Shown here: piece by piece, positions 7,128 through 15,017 of the stretch
Numbering within the stretch: the first letter of the stretch is position 1
Layout: the number at the start of each line of letters is the position of its first letter
Assembly: GCA_020025955.1 (NCBI GenBank)
Contig: JAHHRF010000030.1
Coordinates: 1-21,945 of the forward strand
Direction: 5' to 3'
Length of the DNA: 21,945 bases
Source: Sutterella sp.
GTDB lineage: Bacteria; Pseudomonadota; Gammaproteobacteria; Burkholderiales; Burkholderiaceae_F
Translations under genes and position numbers: made by a program
Notes under the pieces: generated by a model
The model's input: the letters and a program-made list of their open reading frames with translations, nothing else
What the model was told of the DNA's origin: nothing
Databases searched by the model: none

Positions 7128-7454
7128 TTAGTGCTTGATTAAGTAATCGTCGCGGGAGCCGCCGTTATTTTCGACTTCCTGAACCCAGTGCGGAGCACGA
7201 CCACGGCCCGACCAGAGTTCGCCTCGCGGCCCACAATACTTCATCGGCACCTTAACGCCAACGGTCGTACGACGACGCGTGACATTACGATCAAAAAACT
7301 TCAATTCAGACGAGCTAATATCAAAGGTTTCAATCAGGGTCTGGATTTCACGAATCGTCTGATCGCGCAAGGCCTTCTTTTCTTTATCAATAGCGAGCTG
7401 TTTTTCTTCAATCGCTTTGAGTTGTTCATTAACCAGAGTGGTCATATCCGTCAT
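7128..7454 (-). CDS. H-NS family nucleoid-associated DNA-binding protein
   Basis: Small cytoplasmic protein of 108 aa, expected to bind curved or A+T-rich DNA, bridge it and silence transcription, including of acquired genes. Residues 5-45 are a charged heptad-like helix (LVNEQLKAIEEKQLAIDKEKKALRD begins it), the oligomerisation part. The basic linker RNVTRRRTTVGVKVP follows. The C-terminal DNA-binding domain is KYCGPRGELWSGRGRAPHWV (72-91), whose SGRGRAPHW core is diagnostic of the family (H-NS/BpH3 type). The ATG at 7454 is used; an in-frame ATG three codons later is possible, and neither has a strong ribosome binding site. It has its own strong promoter and terminator, so it is monocistronic. 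The A+T-rich promoter and leader would suit autoregulation, which is inferred. Confidence 0.92.
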   Translation of the reverse strand: MTDMTTLVNEQLKAIEEKQLAIDKEKKALRDQTIREIQTLIETFDISSSELKFFDRNVTRRRTTVGVKVPMKYCGPRGELWSGRGRAPHWVQEVENNGGSRDDYLIKH

Positions 7455-7490
7455 CCATTAACTGGGTTAATTAAAAATTTATTTTATTGA

Positions 7491-7519
7491 ATAATAAGCG
7501 AGCTTAATAAAAGAGTCAA
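7491..7519 (-). promoter_or_regulatory. Sigma-70-type promoter of the H-NS-family gene
   Basis: Minus strand: TTGACT (7514-7519), a 17-base spacer and TATTAT (7491-7496). Start of transcription is expected near 7484, giving a leader of about 30 A+T-rich bases. This is the best promoter match in the window. Confidence 0.8.
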
Positions 7520-7653
7520 ATCGATTTTTGACAGCACCCCATTAATGAGAAAAGTTCTCATTGCCGAAAGAGGACTTTGAAGACCATGAGATGTTTTCTT
7601 GGGGTGTCTTTGGCGTTTTCCTTTCCCTTTGCATGTAGCTTCGTATTTCTGTG

Positions 7654-7667
7654 TGCGAGCGCTCGCA
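7654..7667. repeat. Perfect 14-bp palindrome between divergent genes
   Basis: TGCGAGCGCTCGCA is its own reverse complement. It lies between the H-NS-family promoter and the plus-strand transferase gene, about 32 bases before the latter's likely -10 box. It could be an operator; as RNA it would give a tight stem followed by AAGACTAAAAAAGG, which is not a terminator. Confidence 0.45.
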
Positions 7668-7698
7668 AGACTAAAAAAGGCCACACACCATCTTTTAG

Positions 7699-7704
7699 TA
7701 AAAT
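7699..7704 (+). promoter_or_regulatory. Possible -10 box of the phosphopantetheinyl transferase gene
   Basis: TAAAAT at 7699-7704, with no good -35 at the usual distance. It would start transcription near 7711, leaving a short leader to either possible start codon. Confidence 0.3.
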
Positions 7705-7746
7705 AGGTAAACCTTAAACCGCTCTTTGTTTGGCTTTGCCCCCTTT

Positions 7747-8577
7747 ATGCCCCGTTGTGATTTCCCACTGTCGTCTTCCCTTCCCTTTGCGCCGGAGATG
7801 GGTCTTAAACCCTTTCCCGCAGGGTTGAACGCCCTTCCCGCTTCAGGGTTCGTGGCATTGAGCCTTGTGGGAGAGGAAGACACCTTAGACATGGCGACGA
7901 TGGACGGGTTGGCTAAGACCTTGGGGGCGTCTTCCGAAGCACGCTTAGCGCGCTTTAGCCATGCCCCGCGACGTGCGCAGAGTTTGCGTGTCCGCTTGAT
8001 GGCGAAAGCGGTCACGCAAAAGGTTGACCCAACGCTTGAATTCGTCGAAGTCCCGCCAGAGAGCCCCCGATTAGAGGGCGAGAAGGAAACGATCTACACG
8101 TCACTTGCCCACACCGTAGGCGTAGTAGGCGCTGCGCTATCAATCAAAAGTGAAACCGCTCCACAAGGTCGCCTCTTTTTAGATTGCGAAGTGATGCGCC
8201 CCAAAACCCCGGCGCAACTCACGCGGCTTTTAAGCTTTATGGCAGAAGGCCTTTTTCTTGAGCCCTTTAAGGCGTTTGCCGACAATCACAATGAGGACGA
8301 GACGCTCGCCTTTTTCTATTCGCTTTGGGGAGCGTATGAATGCTGTGTAAAGGCCAACCACCGTTATGGGCTTTCCATGACCGAACGGTTTATCCCGCGT
8401 GTGGTGGAAGAAAAGGGGCGCGTTCTAATCCAAGGCTGGGACAAGGTGCGTCGGGTGGCGTTACCCTTGTCGCTCCTCACGATCCCGCAAGGGGAACACA
8501 CGGTATTAGTGAGTGTGCTTGACACGGTCGAGGGCGCGTCACCGCCGCCCCTTTATGTGGTTTCCACCCTCCTTTGA
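7747..8577 (+). CDS. Divergent Sfp-type 4'-phosphopantetheinyl transferase
   Basis: Likely transfers the phosphopantetheine arm of CoA to a serine of a carrier protein (ACP or PCP). Numbered from the ATG at 7747 (276 aa), the Sfp-family marks are: an Arg-rich helix RFSHAPRRAQSLRVRLMAKA (69-88), TSLAHT (118-123, like the SISHS histidine motif), LFLDCE (143-148, matching the GIDIE metal-binding acids D146 and E148), and W194-x3-E198-x3-K202, the same spacing as WTMKESFIK in Sfp. The lysine normally before the glutamate is Tyr here. All catalytic acids are kept, so it is probably active. No carrier protein or synthase lies next to it, so it may serve the primary ACP or a distant system. Start is uncertain: a TTG at 7726 adds seven residues, and neither start has a visible ribosome binding site. 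Confidence 0.72.
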   Translation: MPRCDFPLSSSLPFAPEMGLKPFPAGLNALPASGFVALSLVGEEDTLDMATMDGLAKTLGASSEARLARFSHAPRRAQSLRVRLMAKAVTQKVDPTLEFVEVPPESPRLEGEKETIYTSLAHTVGVVGAALSIKSETAPQGRLFLDCEVMRPKTPAQLTRLLSFMAEGLFLEPFKAFADNHNEDETLAFFYSLWGAYECCVKANHRYGLSMTERFIPRVVEEKGRVLIQGWDKVRRVALPLSLLTIPQGEHTVLVSVLDTVEGASPPPLYVVSTLL

Positions 8578-8618
8578 CCCCCAAGAAACGGTTTGTCACA
8601 GGCAAGGGAAAATTCGCC

Positions 8619-8648
8619 AAGACAGGGCTTTAAACCCCTTCGTATAAT
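8619..8648 (+). promoter_or_regulatory. Probable promoter of tamAB
   Basis: TATAAT (8643-8648) is a perfect -10 box with AAGACA 18 bases upstream (8619-8624). Transcription would begin near 8655, downstream of the TTG at 8593 and upstream of the ATG at 8680, which argues for the shorter TamA. Confidence 0.6.
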
Positions 8649-8679
8649 ACGAAAACCACTGAGCCACTTCTTGTTACCG

Positions 8680-10503
8680 ATGTTTTCCAACCACCCTCCC
8701 CGAGACCTCTTGTCTGTCCCGCTTCGCATCGCCTTGAAAAGCATCGGGCGGCAGAGCTTCGTGTTAGCGCTTCTTGGATTGGGGACGCTTTCGCCCGCGC
8801 AGGCCGGGCTCTTTGATGGGGACGATGCGCATATCGCGGTGGTGTGCCAAAACGCGGCATTACGCAATAACATCCTCGCCTTTCTGGCACCCGAAGAAGT
8901 GGCCTTGCGCCAAAACATCATCGATCGCGTTCGACTCGAAAAACGCGTTCGCGAGGCGGCTAGCGCCTTAGGGTACTTTTCCCCGACGATTGACTTGACG
9001 ACGATTGACGACGCCAAGAAAAAGAAAGGGGACGTTCCGCCCCTGCTTTTTATCGTGAAGCCCGGCCCCGCCACGACGATTGCTGACGTGAAGGTGACGC
9101 TTCTGGGGGAAGGGAAAAACTTTGAGCCTTTTCTCAAAGTCCTTAAAACCGCTCCCAAGGTGGGGACCGTTTTAAATCAGGGCGACTACGATGCGTTTAA
9201 GACGAAGCTCACGAATACAGCTTTAGCCTACGGGTTCTTTAATGCGCACTTCACCCAACACCAATTAGGGGTGGAACCCACGACGCACAAAGCCTACTGG
9301 GACCTCACCTTTGATACGGGGCACCGCTGGACCTTTGGGGAACTCACCATCAATGATGAGACGATTGCCCCCAAACTCGTGCGTGCGTTGTCGCCCTTTA
9401 AAGCGGGCGACCCTTATGAAAGTGAAAAGGTCGCGGACTACACCCGCCGCTTAAATGAAACGGGGTGGTTTACGTCCGCGCTAGTGGCGCCTGAACCCAC
9501 GGTGCCTGATCCCACGAAAGCCCTTCCCATGGAGGCGACCTTGGTGCCGCGAGAAGCCAATGCCTTGGACTTTGGTCTGGGGTATTCAAGCGACGTGGGA
9601 CCGAGAACGCGTGTCGCGTGGACGAAGCCTCGTCTCAACCCCAAGGGGTGGAGCTTAGTGTCGGAGACGACGCTCTCTAAGCCCGAACAAACCCAAGACT
9701 TGAGTTTGAAGGTACCGGTATCGCGTTCGCCCTTAACGGACTATTGGCTCTATCAAGGGGGCGCTAAGCGCACCGATCTCAACGACACCCGACAAGACCA
9801 TTTCGTGTTGGGGGTCTCGCGCCTGCACACCACGAAAAAAGATTGGCAGTTGGCAGCTGGGCTTCGCTTTACCTATGACCGCTTCATTCAAGGCGAAGGC
9901 TTAAAGAAGACCAAATACTTTATTCCGTCGGTATCCGCCGTGCGCACCCGCACCCGTGGGGGGCTCAATCCCACGTGGGGCGACACCCAGCGCTATACCT
10001 TGGAGGGGAGCCTCAAGGGCGGGATTTCTGACACCTCCTTTGTGCGCGCCCGCATTGATCAAGCGTGGTTACGCTCCTTTGGGAGTCGCCATGCCGTATT
10101 GGTGCGCGGCACCTTGGGCGCCATTTGGGTGGAAAACAAGCACGACTTGCCCCCTGACCTGCGCTTCTTTGCCGGGGGCGACAACAGCATTCGTGGGTTT
10201 GATTACCAGAAGATTTCGCCTAAGAGCGCCTCGGGTCACCTCACGGGTGGGCGTTACCTCGCCACGGCCAGCCTCGAATACCGCTACCGCGTGACGGGTC
10301 CTTGGTGGGCCGCCACCTTTGTGGATACGGGGGACGCCTTTAACACCTTCAAGGGGTTTGATCAAAAGACGGGCGTCGGGGTCGGGGTACGTTGGACCTC
10401 GCCCATCGGGCCCATTAAATTTGACCTGGCACGCGCCATCTCGGAAGCCCCCACGGGGAAATATCACTGGAAGTTTTACATTGGCTTAGGGGCTGAACTC
10501 TAA
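8680..10503 (+). CDS. tamA: Outer-membrane translocation and assembly module protein TamA
   Basis: Omp85-superfamily outer-membrane protein that with TamB forms the TAM complex, assisting insertion of outer-membrane proteins including autotransporters. Numbered from ATG 8680 it has 607 aa (E. coli 577). Order: signal peptide ending SPAQA (about residue 42), three POTRA-like domains (about 45-285), and a 16-strand type barrel to the C-terminus. Conserved barrel marks are DNSIRGFDYQ (501-510), the IRGF form of the Omp85 loop motif, then GVGVRWTSPIGPIKFDLA, and the ending FYIGLGAEL, nearly the E. coli TamA ending. A TTG at 8593 would add 29 residues, but it lies upstream of the probable promoter and puts extra sequence before the signal peptide. 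No clear ribosome binding site precedes 8680. The stop codon overlaps the tamB start. Confidence 0.92.
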   Translation: MFSNHPPRDLLSVPLRIALKSIGRQSFVLALLGLGTLSPAQAGLFDGDDAHIAVVCQNAALRNNILAFLAPEEVALRQNIIDRVRLEKRVREAASALGYFSPTIDLTTIDDAKKKKGDVPPLLFIVKPGPATTIADVKVTLLGEGKNFEPFLKVLKTAPKVGTVLNQGDYDAFKTKLTNTALAYGFFNAHFTQHQLGVEPTTHKAYWDLTFDTGHRWTFGELTINDETIAPKLVRALSPFKAGDPYESEKVADYTRRLNETGWFTSALVAPEPTVPDPTKALPMEATLVPREANALDFGLGYSSDVGPRTRVAWTKPRLNPKGWSLVSETTLSKPEQTQDLSLKVPVSRSPLTDYWLYQGGAKRTDLNDTRQDHFVLGVSRLHTTKKDWQLAAGLRFTYDRFIQGEGLKKTKYFIPSVSAVRTRTRGGLNPTWGDTQRYTLEGSLKGGISDTSFVRARIDQAWLRSFGSRHAVLVRGTLGAIWVENKHDLPPDLRFFAGGDNSIRGFDYQKISPKSASGHLTGGRYLATASLEYRYRVTGPWWAATFVDTGDAFNTFKGFDQKTGVGVGVRWTSPIGPIKFDLARAISEAPTGKYHWKFYIGLGAEL

Positions 10504-13500
10504 TGCACGATACGCCATCGACTCAAAAGTCTGACACCTCAACGCCCACGACGCAACCAAAACCTCGTGGGTCTTGGGCGTTTCGCGCCCTGGGCTGGAG
10601 CCTTTTTACCGTAACGAGTACGGCGCTTGTTAGTGTGGCGCTTCTTTTGGTGCCGGCTACGGAGCGTGTAATCCTAAAGAAAGGCTTGGCGTTAGCGGGG
10701 GTTAACGTCAAAACGCTATCGGGCTCCCTTTGGAATCAAACGCTCGACGAGGTGACCCTGAACGATGAGAACGCCCCCAATGTTTTATCGTTAAACGCTA
10801 AACGCCTTCACTGGAATTTAGTCCCTGAGTCCCTCTTTGCGCGTGACGTGCGCATCGTCGCGTTAGAGGTAGAGGGCTTACACGTCAAGGTTCCTGAATC
10901 CAAAGAGAAAACCACTTCGAATACGCCTTTCGCGTTTGAACCCTTACCTTTTGGCGTGACGTTAGAAAACGTGCGCGTATTGGACCTCAAGGTGGAGACG
11001 CCAGGGGTCAACATTGCGTTAGAAAAGGCGGCCTTAAAAGCTCAACTCACGCGCGACTGGCACATTGCGCTCCATTCAGACGACGACGCTCTGCAGCCCA
11101 CCGTGATGGAGAGCGTGGTCACGCACGAGAAAGGCACCCCCATTCTCTCGGGGCTCACGGTAACGATTAATGACGGGGCTACGCCTAAACCCGAGACCGA
11201 ACCAGTAAAGTCCGACTCGGCACCCCGCTTTGCGCTTCCCAAAAACGAGGAAGTCGTTGCGGCTTGGCGAGACATCAATCAAGCATTAAAGACGCCGTTA
11301 CCGCTCACGTTTGATGTGGGCCCGGTGTCGTTAACGAAGCTCGCCCTTCACAACGCAGGGACGAAGCAAACCGTCACGATCGAGTCAATTCTGTTGAGCC
11401 TCAAAACGGACAAAAAGCGTAACGTCCAATTTCAAGCCAACGTTGAAGATCGCGGGGGGCGTTTGACGGCGAGTGCCGTTCTGCAGAATGAAAAGAAAAC
11501 GACGACCTTAAAGGATCCTCGATTAACGCTCATTCTCTTAGCCTCGGACGATGACTTAGCGATCCCTGGCTACGAAGATAAACCCTTCCCCTTAAATGTT
11601 CAGTCGACGACCTATGTGAGTGACGATGCGATTGAAACGCACACGTCCGTCGCGGGACCGTTCACGTTTGGGATGAAGGGAACGCTTTCAAAACTCAATA
11701 CCCGTCCCACGGCGGAGATTGGGGTGACGGCCTTGACGATGCCCTCCACCCCTCTGCTCGGAGACATCCTCACCACGAACCTCTCGACCCAACTTACGGG
11801 TGACTTGGTGGACGGCCTTCGTCTTAAAGGCTCCGCCTTAAACACGTGGCGCCAAGCCTTTTATGGGACGAGCCGTGACATGCCGATGGAGTGGGATGTC
11901 ACCTTAAAGGAAAAAGCGCTTCACCTCGAGACGCTTCATGTGGTGGCAACGAGCGGCCCCGAATTAACGGGCGAAATGCGCTTAACGGGCGACGTCAAAG
12001 AATCCCCGACAGGGGACGTGAACGCCACGGGCACAATTAAGCTCACGCACGCCAATTTGCGTCCGTTGCTTGCCAACCTGTTGCCTGCCGAGCTACGCGA
12101 TCGACCGTCACGCTTATCGGGCGAGATGGGAATTGGGGTGACGTTATCGGACAAAGAAAAAACGCTCACGCTCGACAAAACGCACTTCAATGGTGAACTC
12201 TTAGGGTTGTCCTTAAAGGCTGACGTTGAAAAGAGTGTCGTGACCGCCAAAAAGACGACAAAGGCGACGACAGACGACGTGATTGAACTTTCCGCTCCCA
12301 ATGTGTCGTTAAATTGGGGGGCAGCCTCGTTGCGCGCACAAGGGACCCTTACGAACTTTACCGATTCGAACCCGTTAGCCGCGCACGCCAACTTAAAGAC
12401 CACCCTCAAGGTGGAAGACCTCACGGACTTTGCGGGGCTCACCTTAGGGACTGTCTTGCCAGAAAAAGGGAAAGCTCAAGTCGCCTTGACGTTAAACGGG
12501 CCCTTATCTGCCTTAACCGGACGGTTAGACGCAGCACTCTCCGATACGCTCGTGCGGTTAACCAAAGCCACCCCAGACGAAGCCCCCGACACCCTCCGCG
12601 TTAAATCCGTGGTGATGGGCGGCGACATCACGCCCTTTACGGGGGCGGTGCGTTTACCGAACACTTTGAAGATTCAAGAGAATCCCGTTTTGTCTTCGCT
12701 TTTACGCGAGTCCGTTGATCTGACCCTCACGGGGACGGAGGTCACCTTTAACGACGTAACGGTGAAAAACCTCACGGGTGCCCTCTTATTGAGCCCCAAC
12801 CATCAATCGTTAACGTTAGAGTCGCGTGGCCATGTCGCGGGCGACGTTGCCAAGTCCCTCTCGCAAATGTTGGTGAAGTTGGATGACAAGGTTGATAACG
12901 ACAACGAAGTTGCTGAAAGCCTTCCCTGGCGCGTGAAGACAGCGCTCTCCGGTGACACCCTCAAAGAAAAGGGGGTGATCGGCGCGTGGACGCTCCAAAA
13001 CACGGCGGTGACGCTTGACCACCTCACGATCACGCAAAAGGATGCCACGCGCGTTCTTTTGACGGAGACGGGCAACGTGACGACCACGGATCTGTCGTTA
13101 ACCGTGGGACCGCACCCCAAGGGCCGCGTTGACCTTTTAGCCTCTACCGTGAACCTTGCTCACCAGGGCCAATGGGGGTCGTTAGGGCAAGTAAAGACGG
13201 CGCTTCATACCGAAGGCTTCTCTGTGGGGTTAGCCAATCCCTGGTTACCAAACCGTTTGAAGGCCTCTGGCTTAGTGGACGCCGTAATTAACGTTTCGCA
13301 CGAGGTCCCCAAGACGCCAGAGCCCATGCTCAACGGCTGGTCTTCGGACTTTTCGCTCACGTGGTTAAAAGGGATGGTGACGCCCTCTCGAGCGTCGCGC
13401 CTTGCTCCCTGGACGATTAAGACGGCCGAAGTGAAAGGGTCGCTCTCGCACGAAAAGTTGTCCGCAACGACGACGCTTGCCATTGACACGGATGTGCTCC

Positions 13501-14897
13501 CGGTGGCCGGCTTTGACGTGGCGAAAAACCACATGAAACCTACGACGTCTTCAATGACGCTCAAGAGTGACATCGCCATTGACGAGCCGCTTGGCAAAAA
13601 GACCCTCACGGGTACGATTGACCTTCAGGGGTTAAACCCAGGGTTAGCGAATCCGTTACTTCAAGGGGAAGGCCGATTGGAAGGGTTGGTAGACGCCAAG
13701 CTCCGTCTAGCCGGCTCCTTGGATCACCCTGAAATCTATGGTCCCGTAGCGCTCACGAACGCGACGGCTAAGGTAGCAGCCGCTGAAATCGAGATGACAC
13801 CCTCTTCCATGACGTGGAATTTCTTAGGGGAACGCGCCGAGATGACGGGGAACCTTAAGACGGAAACGGGTGACTTAACCCTCACGGGGAAAGCGGATTG
13901 GTCCAAGGTAACGCCAGAAACGCCCAAACCCAACGCCAACGTCTTTGAAGTGCGTGCACAAGGGAAAGACTTAACCACGACGATGCCCCTTTACGGAAGC
14001 GTCACGGTGAGTCCTGACATGATGGTGCGCTTTAACCCGGCAACGGGTCTTACGGTGGTGGGCTTGGTTGACGTGCCAAAAGCCAAGATTACGGTTCACA
14101 CCTTGCCTGAAACAAGTGTGCAGCCCTCAAGCGACTTGGTCATCTTAAAGCCTGATCTCACCCCGGTGGAACCCAAGGAAGCGCCCTTCCCCATTGTGCT
14201 CTATACGATTCTACGTTTAGGGGACGATGTGAACGTAAACGTCTTTGACCTCAAGGCGCAACTGGCTGGCAAACTCGTGCTTTCCCAAAACCAAGCAGGG
14301 TTGGCCGCGAACGGCACGATTTCCCTCACAAAGGGGAATTTCCGCGCCTACGGTCAGGACCTCATCATCAAAGAAGGGCAAGTGACCTTTGCGGGGCCAC
14401 TCGACACCCCTTACTTGTCAGTCAAAGCCATTCGTAACCCGGAAAACACCGAGGACGACGTGGTCGCGGGGCTCTCCATTACGGGGAACGCTCAGGCGCC
14501 TAAGGTGAAGGTGTTCTCCACCCCAGCGCTTCCTCAAGCGCAAGCCTTAAGTTACTTGCTGCGCGGTGAAGCCATTGGGGGCGAAAACAGCAATAACGCC
14601 ATGATCACCTCCGCCTTGATTGGGATGGGGCTCTCGCAAACGGGTCAAGTGGTAACGAAGATCGGGGAAGCCATTGGGCTTAACGACTTAAATGTTGACA
14701 CGAAGGGAAGCGGCGACAATACCGCGTTTGTGGTGTCAGCCACGGTGCTCCCGGGCCTTCAAGTCTCTTACGGTGTCGGCTTATTTGACACCTTGATGAC
14801 CTTGACGCTTCGCTATCGCGTGATGAAAAACCTCTACGTGGAAGCCATTTCCGGGGCCGCACAAAGCCTCGATATGCTCTATCGCATTCGTTGGTAA
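10503..14897 (+). CDS. tamB: Translocation and assembly module protein TamB
   Basis: Long periplasm-spanning AsmA-like (bridge-like lipid transfer) protein, anchored in the inner membrane by one N-terminal segment (about residues 29-52, ending LVSVALLLVPAT) and joined to TamA at its C-terminus. It has 1464 aa, somewhat longer than E. coli TamB (1259). The middle is low in aromatic residues and rich in alternating Thr/Leu/Lys beta strands, as expected of a beta-taco groove. The last 250 residues form the TamB family domain, with LSYLLRGEAIGG, VSYGVGLFDTLMTLTLRYRV and the end LDMLYRIRW. In related proteins this groove conducts phospholipids between membranes; that role here is by family. The ATG overlaps the tamA stop (TAATG), so translation is coupled. 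Confidence 0.95.
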   Translation: MHDTPSTQKSDTSTPTTQPKPRGSWAFRALGWSLFTVTSTALVSVALLLVPATERVILKKGLALAGVNVKTLSGSLWNQTLDEVTLNDENAPNVLSLNAKRLHWNLVPESLFARDVRIVALEVEGLHVKVPESKEKTTSNTPFAFEPLPFGVTLENVRVLDLKVETPGVNIALEKAALKAQLTRDWHIALHSDDDALQPTVMESVVTHEKGTPILSGLTVTINDGATPKPETEPVKSDSAPRFALPKNEEVVAAWRDINQALKTPLPLTFDVGPVSLTKLALHNAGTKQTVTIESILLSLKTDKKRNVQFQANVEDRGGRLTASAVLQNEKKTTTLKDPRLTLILLASDDDLAIPGYEDKPFPLNVQSTTYVSDDAIETHTSVAGPFTFGMKGTLSKLNTRPTAEIGVTALTMPSTPLLGDILTTNLSTQLTGDLVDGLRLKGSALNTWRQAFYGTSRDMPMEWDVTLKEKALHLETLHVVATSGPELTGEMRLTGDVKESPTGDVNATGTIKLTHANLRPLLANLLPAELRDRPSRLSGEMGIGVTLSDKEKTLTLDKTHFNGELLGLSLKADVEKSVVTAKKTTKATTDDVIELSAPNVSLNWGAASLRAQGTLTNFTDSNPLAAHANLKTTLKVEDLTDFAGLTLGTVLPEKGKAQVALTLNGPLSALTGRLDAALSDTLVRLTKATPDEAPDTLRVKSVVMGGDITPFTGAVRLPNTLKIQENPVLSSLLRESVDLTLTGTEVTFNDVTVKNLTGALLLSPNHQSLTLESRGHVAGDVAKSLSQMLVKLDDKVDNDNEVAESLPWRVKTALSGDTLKEKGVIGAWTLQNTAVTLDHLTITQKDATRVLLTETGNVTTTDLSLTVGPHPKGRVDLLASTVNLAHQGQWGSLGQVKTALHTEGFSVGLANPWLPNRLKASGLVDAVINVSHEVPKTPEPMLNGWSSDFSLTWLKGMVTPSRASRLAPWTIKTAEVKGSLSHEKLSATTTLAIDTDVLPVAGFDVAKNHMKPTTSSMTLKSDIAIDEPLGKKTLTGTIDLQGLNPGLANPLLQGEGRLEGLVDAKLRLAGSLDHPEIYGPVALTNATAKVAAAEIEMTPSSMTWNFLGERAEMTGNLKTETGDLTLTGKADWSKVTPETPKPNANVFEVRAQGKDLTTTMPLYGSVTVSPDMMVRFNPATGLTVVGLVDVPKAKITVHTLPETSVQPSSDLVILKPDLTPVEPKEAPFPIVLYTILRLGDDVNVNVFDLKAQLAGKLVLSQNQAGLAANGTISLTKGNFRAYGQDLIIKEGQVTFAGPLDTPYLSVKAIRNPENTEDDVVAGLSITGNAQAPKVKVFSTPALPQAQALSYLLRGEAIGGENSNNAMITSALIGMGLSQTGQVVTKIGEAIGLNDLNVDTKGSGDNTAFVVSATVLPGLQVSYGVGLFDTLMTLTLRYRVMKNLYVEAISGAAQSLDMLYRIRW

Positions 14898-14907
14898 AAA
14901 GAGAAAA

Positions 14908-14930
14908 GGCGACCTTAAACTAAGGCCGCC
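14908..14930 (+). terminator. Stem-loop just after tamB, possible terminator
   Basis: GGCG-CCTTA (14908-14917, with A14912 unpaired) pairs with TAAGG-CGCC (14921-14930) around a 3-base loop. It starts 10 bases after the tamB stop. The following CTTCCCC is a poor U tract, so termination may be helped by the next hairpin. Confidence 0.5.
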
Positions 14931-14950
14931 CTTCCCCTACAATCGGCGTT

Positions 14951-15008
14951 TAATAAAAGACCTTGACGGGCACTCATCTTAAATACGAGCGTCCAGGCAA
15001 GGTCTTTT
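14951..15008. terminator. Convergent (bidirectional) terminator between tamB and autotransporter 1
   Basis: AAAAGACCTTG (14955-14965) pairs with CAAGGTCTTTT (14998-15008), a perfect 11-bp outer stem with a partly paired interior. It carries A/T flanks that give a U-rich tail on both strands. It ends about 10 bases from the autotransporter stop codon and can stop both converging transcripts. Confidence 0.8.
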
Positions 15009-15017
15009 CATCTTGGG

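Noticed and set aside
8593..8679. Longer TamA starting at TTG 8593
   Set aside because: It would begin upstream of the TATAAT promoter at 8643 and place 29 residues before an ordinary signal peptide region.
8553..9158. Minus-strand frame of 201 codons over the start of tamA
   Set aside because: Antisense to the signal peptide and POTRA coding region of TamA; composition rich in Ser and Arg with no family features.
11936..12442. Minus-strand frame of 168 codons inside tamB
   Set aside because: Shadow of a long, clearly coding TamB frame; no ribosome binding site or motif.
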